DNA of 9,053 nt, from NCBI GenBank assembly GCA_015228695.1, contig JADGDA010000089.1, positions 1 to 9,053 on the forward strand, given 5' to 3'. The stretch comes from Alphaproteobacteria bacterium. GTDB lineage: Bacteria; Pseudomonadota; Alphaproteobacteria; Rhodospirillales; Rhodospirillaceae. Below are positions 1 through 7,400 of this stretch, piece after piece. The notes beneath the pieces were generated by a model. That model saw only the letters and a list, made by a program, of their open reading frames with translations. It was not told where the DNA came from and ran no database searches. The position numbers were made by a program, and so were the translations under genes. Each line of letters opens with the position of its first letter. The stretch's first letter is position 1.

Positions 1-1370
1 CGGAACCGGCGGCCAGGGCGCCCGCTCCGCCGCAGCCCGCCGCCCCGCCACCGCCACCGCCACCGTCGGCCCAGCCCCAGAAGGATGGGGCGGACGAGCG
101 GCTTTCGGACATCAAGATCAATATCTTCAACGATCTGATCGACTCGGTCGATCTGACCGAAATCTCGAAATTGGACCCGGCGCAGGTCCGCGAGGAGATT
201 TCCGATATCGTCTCGGAAATCATCAGCATGCGCAATCTGGTGCTGAGCCAGGCGGAACAGCACCAGGTCATCACCGATATCTGCAACGACGTCCTCGGGT
301 TGGGGCCGCTGGAGCCCCTGCTGGCCCGCGACGACATCGCCGACATCATGGTCAACGGCTTCGACAAGGTCTACATCGAGACCGGCGGCAAGATTCAGCT
401 CACCAACATCAAGTTCCGCGACAACGCCCAACTGATGAACATCTGCCAGCGCATCGTCAGCGCAGTCGGACGGCGCGTCGATGAAGCCAGCCCCATCTGC
501 GACGCCCGTCTGGCCGACGGATCGCGCGTCAACGTCATCGCCCCTCCCCTGGCCATCGACGGTCCGGCGCTCACCATCCGCAAGTTCAAGAAGGACAAGC
601 TCCGACTGGCCAATCTGGTCGAGTTCAAGAGCATCACCCCCGCCGGAGCGAAGGTGCTCCAGGTGATCGGGGCTTGCCGGATCAACGTCGTCGTCTCGGG
701 CGGCACCGGCAGCGGCAAGACCACGCTTCTGAACGCGCTGACTCAGTTCATCGACAAGAACGAACGCACCATCACCTGCGAGGACTCGGCCGAGTTGCAA
801 CTGCAACAGCCCCATGTGGTCCGCCTGGAGACCCGCCCGCCCAATCTGGAAGGCGCCGGCGCGATTTCCATGCGCGATCTGGTGAAGAACTGCCTGCGCA
901 TGCGCCCCGAGCGGATCATCGTCGGCGAGGTGCGCGGACCCGAGGCCTTCGACCTGCTGCAAGCCATGAACACCGGCCACGACGGGTCCATGGGCACCAT
1001 CCACGCCAACAACCCGCGCGAGGCCATCTCGCGTATCGAGAACATGATCGCCATGGGCGGGTTCTCCCTGCCGGCAAAGACCGTGCGCGAGCAGATCGCG
1101 GGCGCGGTCCAGGTCATTGTTCAGGCCTCGCGCCTGCGGGACGGCTCGCGCAAAATCACCCACATCACCGAAATCGTCGGCATGGAGGGCGAAGTCGTCA
1201 CCCTCCAGGACCTGTTCGTCTACGAAATCCTGGGCGAGGACGATAAAGGCAAGATCGTCGGACGCCACCGTTCCACGGGACTGCGGCCCAAATTCTGGGA
1301 CAAAGCCCGCTATTTCGGCCTTGAGCGCCAACTGGCGGAAGCGCTGGAGGAGGCGGGCAAGGATGTCTGA
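1..1370 (+). CDS. cpaF: Tad/Flp pilus assembly ATPase CpaF (TadA), 5' partial
   Basis: Hexameric cytoplasmic ATPase of the type II/IV secretion family that powers assembly of Flp pili by the Tad machinery. The frame is open from base 3 with no stop before the window edge, so the gene starts outside; 455 residues are visible. A TTG at 171 could be read as a start, but the 56 residues upstream form a credible CpaF N-terminus: a proline/alanine-rich stretch, then the conserved-looking segment DIKINIFNDLIDSVDLTEI. That TTG is therefore taken as leucine. In visible-residue numbering, the Walker A motif GGTGSGKT lies near 233-240, the Asp box TCEDSAEL near 258-265, the Walker B region RIIVGEVRG near 304-312 and the His box GHDGSMGTIHAN near 325-336. 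All catalytic motifs look intact. The gene overlaps the next one (tadB) by 8 bp, as is usual in tad operons. Family assignment is very secure; the true start is unseen. Confidence 0.96.
   Translation, partial: EPAARAPAPPQPAAPPPPPPPSAQPQKDGADERLSDIKINIFNDLIDSVDLTEISKLDPAQVREEISDIVSEIISMRNLVLSQAEQHQVITDICNDVLGLGPLEPLLARDDIADIMVNGFDKVYIETGGKIQLTNIKFRDNAQLMNICQRIVSAVGRRVDEASPICDARLADGSRVNVIAPPLAIDGPALTIRKFKKDKLRLANLVEFKSITPAGAKVLQVIGACRINVVVSGGTGSGKTTLLNALTQFIDKNERTITCEDSAELQLQQPHVVRLETRPPNLEGAGAISMRDLVKNCLRMRPERIIVGEVRGPEAFDLLQAMNTGHDGSMGTIHANNPREAISRIENMIAMGGFSLPAKTVREQIAGAVQVIVQASRLRDGSRKITHITEIVGMEGEVVTLQDLFVYEILGEDDKGKIVGRHRSTGLRPKFWDKARYFGLERQLAEALEEAGKDV
47..64 (+). repeat. Three perfect 6-bp repeats inside the cpaF proline tract
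   Basis: The hexamer GCCACC occurs three times in direct succession and encodes part of a run of seven prolines (visible residues 15-21 of CpaF). It is a short microsatellite-like tract in a low-complexity N-terminal linker. Because the unit is 6 bp, changes in copy number would add or remove two prolines without shifting the frame. Confidence 0.7.
1346..1353 (+). promoter_or_regulatory. Ribosome binding site of tadB
   Basis: GGAGGAGG lies inside the 3' end of cpaF, 9 bases before the ATG at 1363. It fixes the tadB start there rather than at earlier in-frame codons and shows that tadB has its own strong translation signal despite overlapping cpaF. Confidence 0.8.
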
Positions 1371-2367
1371 GGCGCCGTTTCCCCTCCAGATCATCGTCGT
1401 CCTGGGCGTTTTGCTTCTGGGGACCATGATGGCGGCGCTCGGGATGGCGGTCTACCAAGCCAACTATGGCCCGCGCGCGCGGCTGAAACGGCGGGTCGAG
1501 CAGATCGCCGGCCCGGCGGCGGCGTCCCAGCGCAAGGACGGAAAGGCCGGGGGCGGCGCGCGGAAAAAGAATATCCAGAACAAACTCAAGGAAATGGAGG
1601 ACAAGCGGACCAAAAAAAGCAAGGCGACCGGAATCGGCGTCGAAATCATGCAGGCCGGCTTGACGATCTCCGTTCGCCAATATTTCATCATCAGCGCGTG
1701 CGTCGGCCTCCTGGCCGCGTTTATCAGCTTCCTCGCCGGAATGCCCCTGCTGACGACCGCTCTGGTGACGGCGGCGGCCAGCCTCTGGTTTCCACGGTTC
1801 GTCCTCCGCAAGATGGTGGCCGGCCGCGTGGCGAAGTTCACCGCCAATTTCGCCAACGCCCTGGACATCATCGTCCGCGGCATCCGGACCGGATTGCCGG
1901 TGGGGGAGTGCCTGGGAATGATCGGCCGGGAAATGCCGGAACCGGTGGGGTTGGAATTCCGCATGATCACCGACGGACAGCGCATCGGCATGAGCCTTGA
2001 CGAGGTGCTGGGACGGCTGGTCGAGCGCGTCCCCACCTCGGAGGCGAAATTCTTCGCCATCGTCCTGCTGATCCAGAAACAGACCGGCGGAAATCTGGCC
2101 GATACCCTGGACAAGCTGTCCACGGTTCTGCGCGAGCGCAAGAAAATGCGCGACAAGATCACGGCCCTTTCATCGGAGGCGAAGTCGTCGGCCATCATCA
2201 TTGCCGCGCTTCCCTTCCTCGTCGCCGGTCTTTTGTCCTTGACGCAGCCGAAATACATCTCATCCTTGTTCACCTCGGACACCGGGCACATGCTCCTCAC
2301 CGGGTGCGCCGTCTGCATGGGAATAGGCATTCTGATCATGAAAAAAATGATCAACTTCCAGATTTGA
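1363..2367 (+). CDS. tadB: Tad pilus inner-membrane platform protein TadB
   Basis: Polytopic membrane protein of the GspF/T2SSF family. TadB and TadC form the inner-membrane platform on which the CpaF ATPase acts to extrude Flp pilin. The 334-residue product starts at the ATG overlapping the cpaF stop by 8 bp, behind a strong Shine-Dalgarno; the frame is open further upstream but that part is a shadow of cpaF. It has an N-terminal membrane helix (about 8-30), a very basic hydrophilic linker (about 37-90, rich in Lys, Arg and Gly), a pair of helices (about 107-145), the T2SSF cytoplasmic domain (about 160-275, with FANALDIIVRGIRTGLPV and QKQTGGNLADTLDKLS) and two C-terminal helices (about 277-293 and 309-326). 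Length and layout are normal for TadB. The stop is 2 bp before tadC. Confidence 0.94.
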   Translation: MSEAPFPLQIIVVLGVLLLGTMMAALGMAVYQANYGPRARLKRRVEQIAGPAAASQRKDGKAGGGARKKNIQNKLKEMEDKRTKKSKATGIGVEIMQAGLTISVRQYFIISACVGLLAAFISFLAGMPLLTTALVTAAASLWFPRFVLRKMVAGRVAKFTANFANALDIIVRGIRTGLPVGECLGMIGREMPEPVGLEFRMITDGQRIGMSLDEVLGRLVERVPTSEAKFFAIVLLIQKQTGGNLADTLDKLSTVLRERKKMRDKITALSSEAKSSAIIIAALPFLVAGLLSLTQPKYISSLFTSDTGHMLLTGCAVCMGIGILIMKKMINFQI

Positions 2368-2369
2368 TC

Positions 2370-3323
2370 ATGGATGCATCGCTCGAATATCTGATCACGT
2401 TCCTTGCCGCGGTGGCGACGTTCACCTCGATTGTCGCGCTGGCCCTGCCGTTCGTGCAGAAGGACGGGCTGTCTTCGCGTCTGAAGGCGGTCGCGGCCCG
2501 CCGGGAGGAACTCAACCGGCAGCAGAAGGCGAAATTCCAGCGCGGCACCCGTTTCCAGCCGAAACGCCATGTCAACCTGATGCGCTCGGTCCTCGACCGG
2601 CTCAACATGCAGGACCTCATCGCCTCGAAGGCGCTGCGTCAGCGCATGGCCCAGGCCGGGTGGCGCGGACAACAGGCCGCCGTGGTGTTCGGATTCACCC
2701 GTCTGGCCCTGCCGATGGCCTTGGGAATGCTCTCCCTGATCGTGGTGTCGACCTCGAAGAACATGACGTTAGAGGTCCCGATGCGGATGATGATCGTCGT
2801 CGCGGCGATGGTCATCGGCTATTACCTGCCGATGGTGATCCTGACCAACAAGATTCAGACGCGCCAAGCCTTGATCCAGAAGGCATTCCCGGACGCCCTG
2901 GACCTGCTCAGCATCTGCGTGGAGGCGGGATTGTCGGTGGAGGCCGCCTTTGGCCGGGTGGCGGAGGAAATCGGCGACCAGTCCCCCATCCTGGCGGAGG
3001 AATTCGGATTGACCACCGCCGAGTTGGCCTTCCTCGGGGACCGGCGCCTCGCCTATGACGGCCTTGCCGAGAGGACCGGGCTCGCCGCCACCAAATCCCT
3101 AGCCACAGCACTGGTGCAATCGGAAAAGTACGGCACCCCGGTCACCGTCTCCCTCCGCGTCCTGTCGCAGGAAAGCCGCGACACCCGCATGGCCCTGGCG
3201 GAAAAGAAAGCCGGATCGCTGCCGGCGCAGTTGACAGTGCCGATGATCGGCTGTTTCCTGCCGGTCCTGTTCGTCGTCATTCTGGGACCGGCGGTCATGA
3301 CCATCATGGCCATGAAGAAATAA
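2370..3323 (+). CDS. tadC: Tad pilus inner-membrane platform protein TadC
   Basis: Second T2SSF-family platform protein, the expected partner of TadB. The 317-residue product starts at the ATG 2 bp after the tadB stop. No clear Shine-Dalgarno precedes this ATG, so translation probably depends on ribosomes finishing tadB; an upstream ATG at 2304 would overlap tadB by 64 bp and adds residues unlike the family. Predicted helices lie at about 8-28, 104-127, 137-158 and 287-313. The T2SSF domain lies between the last two: FPDALDLLSICVEAGLSVEAA (about 173-193) and SEKYGTPVTVSLRVLS (about 251-266) are its recognisable segments. The gene ends the plus-strand group; tadD, which often follows tadC, is absent, and the next gene is convergent. 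Confidence 0.94.
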   Translation: MDASLEYLITFLAAVATFTSIVALALPFVQKDGLSSRLKAVAARREELNRQQKAKFQRGTRFQPKRHVNLMRSVLDRLNMQDLIASKALRQRMAQAGWRGQQAAVVFGFTRLALPMALGMLSLIVVSTSKNMTLEVPMRMMIVVAAMVIGYYLPMVILTNKIQTRQALIQKAFPDALDLLSICVEAGLSVEAAFGRVAEEIGDQSPILAEEFGLTTAELAFLGDRRLAYDGLAERTGLAATKSLATALVQSEKYGTPVTVSLRVLSQESRDTRMALAEKKAGSLPAQLTVPMIGCFLPVLFVVILGPAVMTIMAMKK

Positions 3324-3370
3324 CGGCGCGTCACCGCACACCATGCCCCCGGCGCGTCACCGCACCATGC
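3324..3370. repeat. Direct repeat at the tadC / HD-GYP junction
   Basis: The 16-mer CGGCGCGTCACCGCAC occurs identically at 3324-3339 and 3350-3365, a 26-bp period. Both copies continue into CATGC-type sequence (3340-3346 and 3366-3370), differing by a 2-base indel. The right copy contains the stop codon and last codons of the HD-GYP gene; the left copy fills most of the 33-bp intergenic gap. This looks like a small duplication of that gene's 3' end. No stem-loop with a T-tract was found, so it is not called a terminator. Confidence 0.85.
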
Positions 3371-4445
3371 GCGTGGCCGAGGTCGCGCAGGAGACTTGGT
3401 CCATGAGCGCCGTCAACTCCGGCTTCATCGCGACGAACAGGGGAACCAGGTCCGGGTCGAAGTGGGCTCCCGCCTGCCGGGCGATCATGTCCAGCGCCGT
3501 GTCCACCTGCCACGGGTCCTTGTACGGACGTTTTGAGATCAGGGCGTCGAACACGTCCGCGATCGCCACGATCCGGCCGGAGAGGGGGATGTCCTCTCCA
3601 CGGAGCCCCCTGGGATAGCCCGATCCGTCCCATTTCTCGTGGTGGGACAGGCAGATGTCCCTGGCCATCCGCAGAATGTCGGAGGCCTGTTCGCCGATGA
3701 TGAAGGCTCCGATTTCGGGATGCATCTTGATCGTCTCGAACTCCTCCGCCGTCAGAGCCCCCGGCTTCAGCAGAATCCGGTCGGGAATCCCGATCTTGCC
3801 GATGTCGTGCATCATCGCGGCATACATCAGCATGTCCGCTTCCCGCTCGGTCAGCCCCGCCCGCAAGCCCAGGAGCTTGGAGGAGCGGCTCATCCGCTGG
3901 ATGTGCGCGCCGGTGCAGTCGTCCCGGTACTCCGCGGCCCGCCCCAACTGACAAATGACCTCGATCCGGGTCTCCTCAAGCTCCAGATTGCGGACCATGA
4001 GCTGGGCGGTCCGGAACTGGACCTGATCCTCCAGCAGCTTCCGCTGATCGTTGAGCGCCAGATGGGTACGCACCCTGGCGAGCACGATGGGCGGGCTGAT
4101 CGGCTTGGCGATGTAGTCCTCCGCCCCCAGGGAAAACCCATAGGTCTCGTCGTCGACTTCCGACTTGGCCGTCACGAAGACGACGGGGATGTCGCGGGTG
4201 GCCTCGTTGGCTTTCAGGAGCCGGCACACCTCGTACCCGTCCATATCGGGCATCATGACGTCGAGCAGGATGAGGTCGGGCGGATGGGAGGAGGAGGCGA
4301 TCTTGAGGGCCACCCGGCCGTTGATCGCGATCTTCACGCCGAAATGGGGGCCGAGAACCCCCTTGAGGATATCGAGGTTGTCGGGCGTGTCGTCCACGAT
4401 CAGGATCGACTTGCCGCCCATGGCGCTCGCCTCAGTCACGTTCAT
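3357..4445 (-). CDS. Response regulator with receiver and HD-GYP domains (predicted c-di-GMP phosphodiesterase)
   Basis: Predicted cytoplasmic two-component output protein of the RpfG type, 362 residues. The receiver domain (about 12-130) has the acidic pair D18/D19, phosphoacceptor D62 in LLDVMMPDMDG, T92 and K114, all intact. A helical linker (about 130-165) leads to a complete HD-GYP domain (about 160-345): HDIGK at 213-217, H242-P243, HHEKWDGSGYP at 268-278 and ADVFDAL at 296-302. Such domains hydrolyse cyclic di-GMP, so phosphorylation would be expected to control c-di-GMP breakdown; there is no DNA-binding domain. The ATG at 4445 overlaps the stop of the upstream hybrid kinase by 14 bp; a second ATG at 4421 (residue 9) would begin 10 bp after that stop and is an equally possible start, since neither has a strong Shine-Dalgarno. 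Co-translation with the kinase makes it the likely final phosphoacceptor. Activity and direction of control are inferred. Confidence 0.93.
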   Translation of the reverse strand: MNVTEASAMGGKSILIVDDTPDNLDILKGVLGPHFGVKIAINGRVALKIASSSHPPDLILLDVMMPDMDGYEVCRLLKANEATRDIPVVFVTAKSEVDDETYGFSLGAEDYIAKPISPPIVLARVRTHLALNDQRKLLEDQVQFRTAQLMVRNLELEETRIEVICQLGRAAEYRDDCTGAHIQRMSRSSKLLGLRAGLTEREADMLMYAAMMHDIGKIGIPDRILLKPGALTAEEFETIKMHPEIGAFIIGEQASDILRMARDICLSHHEKWDGSGYPRGLRGEDIPLSGRIVAIADVFDALISKRPYKDPWQVDTALDMIARQAGAHFDPDLVPLFVAMKPELTALMDQVSCATSATRMVR

Positions 4446-7400
4446 GCTCCAGCTCGACGCCGATTTCCTCGGCCCATGTTCTCAATATGGCCAGTCCGGC
4501 CTCGAAGTCATAGGCTTTCAGGCGCCGTTTCAGCTCCACCAGGCGGCGTTGATTCCGTTCATCATGGACAAGCAGGGTCATGGCCGCGACGGTCCCGTCA
4601 ACGGTGGCGTCGAAGGTGGTCAGGCGGGCCGCCGCCTCGACGAACAGCGGAGCGAGCATTTCCCTGTCGGTCAGGGTCCCCTCCGTCATCGGACGGTCTT
4701 CGGGCACGGCCGTCATCGGACGGCCTTCGGGCACGGTCTCGGCGGATGGGGGGAAGGCCGCCGTGATGGTCTCCACCACCGAGGCCATTTCTCCCACGGC
4801 CGAGCCCAGGAGCAGGGTCAGGACCTCGGTCCGCCCCCGCGCCTTGACCGCCGCTTCCAGGTCCTTGGCCGCCACGTGCAGATTCTTGGCGCCGATGGCC
4901 GCCGACAGGCCCTTGAGGGTATGGGCGCAACGCTCCATGGATTGGAAATCCTGGGCTTCCATCCGCTCCGCCATGAGATCGCAATCGCCCGCGTGCTCCT
5001 CCGCGAACCGGATCAGAACATCCCTGTACAACGCCTCGTCCCCACCCAGCCCGGCCAGCCCGGCCGCGACGTCGATGCCGGGGAGGGACGGAAGCCCCAG
5101 CGTCGTTCCGGCCTTCACGGATCGGGCGGCGGCCCGGGCGGCGGCCTCGCGCTCCGGACCGAGGGGCTGCATCCACTTGACCAGGGTGGTCAGCATCCGT
5201 TCCACGTTGATCGGCTTCGGCACATGATCGTTCATGCCGATATCCAAACAGCGGGTCCGGTCGTGCACCATGGCGTTGGCGGTCATGGCGATGATCGGCA
5301 GCGATGCGTGAGCCGGGTCGGCGCGCAGGCGGCGGGTTGCCTCGTAGCCGTCCATGACCGGCATGTGCAGGTCCATCAGGACCAGATCGAAGGGCTCCGT
5401 GGCGGCCTCGACCGCGGCGATGGCCTGGGCGCCGTCGGAGGCCAGTTTGACGATGGCTCCCTCGCCCTCCAGGATACGGCGGGCGATTTCCTGATTGATG
5501 TCGTTGTCCTCGACCACCAGGATGTGGCGTCCGCTCAGAATCTGCATGATCTCGTCGTCGGAGGTGGCCGCGATCCAGGGATCGGAGCTTTCCTTCCGGT
5601 CGTTCCGCCGCCGCCGCCGGTCGGGGCCGCTCCCGCTTCCCTGGAGCCCGAACGCATTGTAGATCGCGTTCAACAGGGTGGACGAGGTGACCGGCTTGGT
5701 CAGAATTTCCTCGATCCGCAGCCCCTGCGACTGGCGGAGAAGGTCGTCGCGGCCATAGCCCGTCGCCATCATGACGAACGGCACGGCGACGATCTCGGAA
5801 TCCTGCTGGACCTTCCGGATCAGGTCCAGGCCGTCCATTTCCGGCATGACCCAGTCCGCGAGCACCAGATCGTACGGCACCTCGTTGGCCCGGGCGGCCC
5901 GCTTCAATTCGTCGAGCGCCGCCTTGCCGTTGCCGGCGGAGGTGACGCGCATGCCGAAGCTTTCCAGCATGGCGACCAGACTTTCCCGCGCCTCGTCCAG
6001 ATCGTCCACCACCAGGGCGCGCATGGCGACGATATCGGAGGACGGCGGCGGGGGTGGCCTGAGGTCGCGCTCGGCGCAGGCGCCGAAGATGGCGGTGAAG
6101 CTGAACTCGCTGCCCTTGCCCAGCTCGCTCACCACCGCGATGGAGCCCCCCATCGATTCAACGAGCTTTTTCGAGATGACGAGCCCGAGCCCGGTCCCGC
6201 CGTATTTCCGGGTGGTGGAGGCGTCGGCCTGAGAGAAAGCCTGGAACAGCCGCCGCTGCTGCGCCGGGGACATGCCGATGCCGGTATCGCGCACCGAGAA
6301 ACGCAGGCCGACGGAGCCCTCGCCGGCCATGGTGATGTCCACCGCGACCACGATGGAGCCCTCCTCGGTGAATTTGACGGCGTTGTTGACGAGGTTGAGC
6401 AGAATCTGGCCCAGGTGGGCCGGGTCGCCCATCAGGCAGTCGGGAACCCCCCTGGGATCGCGGATGACCAGTTCGATGTTCTTCTGCCGGGCCAGGGTGT
6501 TGGCGACGTCGGCCAGCCGGTCGAGGACGTCGGAGAGACGGAATTCCGTCGTCTCCATCTCGATCCTGCCGGCTTCCATTTTGGAGAAGTCGAGAATCTC
6601 GTTGATGATGTTCAACAGGGAATGGGCGGCGTTCTCCGCCTTGCGGACGAAATCCCGCTGCTGATCGGTCAGGGCGGTCTTTTGCAGCAGGAAATGCATG
6701 CCGACCACGGCGTTCAGCGGCGTGCGGAGTTCGTGACTCATCGCCGCGACGAATTCGGACTTGGCCCGGCTGGCCCGCTCGGCCTCGTTCCGGGCGGCGT
6801 GAAGCTCGATATCGACCCGGTTGCGCTGGATCGCGGCGCCGAGGGTGCCGACGGCCGCCGCGAGCACATCGAGTTCGGACTTCAGCCACGGCCGGTCCTT
6901 CCGGCATTCCTCGAAGCCGACGATCCCCCACCACTCGCGGCCGACGAACAGGGGCACCACCAGAATGGAGCGGACCTGCCAGCGGCGCAGGACGATCCGT
7001 TCCGCGTCGGGCATGTCCCCGACCAGCCCGTGGGCGGGCTGTCCCTGGAGGAAGACTTCCCGCCAGCACTCCACCCCGACCTCCGCCAGGGAGTAGCTCC
7101 CCCGTCCGTGCCGTGGGGCGGTCCCGGCGCCGACCCATTCGTGCAGCAGGTCCAGGGGATGGGCGTCCTCGCCCTGGCGCAGGGCGAAGATATAGGCCCG
7201 GCTGGCATCGAGGGCGTTCCCCAGATCGGCCAGGACCGGCTGGAGGAACGGACGCCAGTCGGAAACGTCGAGGAAGTGGCGCGCCGCGTCCGCCATGGCC
7301 GCCATGATGGCCTCGGCATGTTCCCGTTCGGAGATTTCCCGTTGCAGGGCGAGCCGTTCCCGCTCGTCGTCCTCGATCTGCCGGGCGAGAATCCCGAGCT

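Noticed and set aside
171..173. TTG as the translation start of CpaF.
   Set aside because: The frame remains open to the window edge and the upstream residues fit a CpaF N-terminus; no good Shine-Dalgarno precedes the TTG.
1464..2672. A 402-codon open frame on the minus strand across tadB and the start of tadC.
   Set aside because: It spans two well-supported genes on the other strand and its product shows no domain; it is a GC-bias shadow.
3324..3356. A bidirectional terminator in the convergent gap.
   Set aside because: No stable inverted repeat followed by a T-run was seen; the structure present is a direct repeat.
3639..4766. A 375-codon plus-strand frame antisense to the HD-GYP gene.
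   Set aside because: The product is low in complexity with no motif, whereas the opposite strand has every HD-GYP and receiver signature residue.
5605..5619. CCG-type trinucleotide run in the kinase gene as a possible regulatory repeat.
   Set aside because: It simply encodes a five-arginine linker between the two receivers; short GC-rich triplet runs are expected at this base composition.
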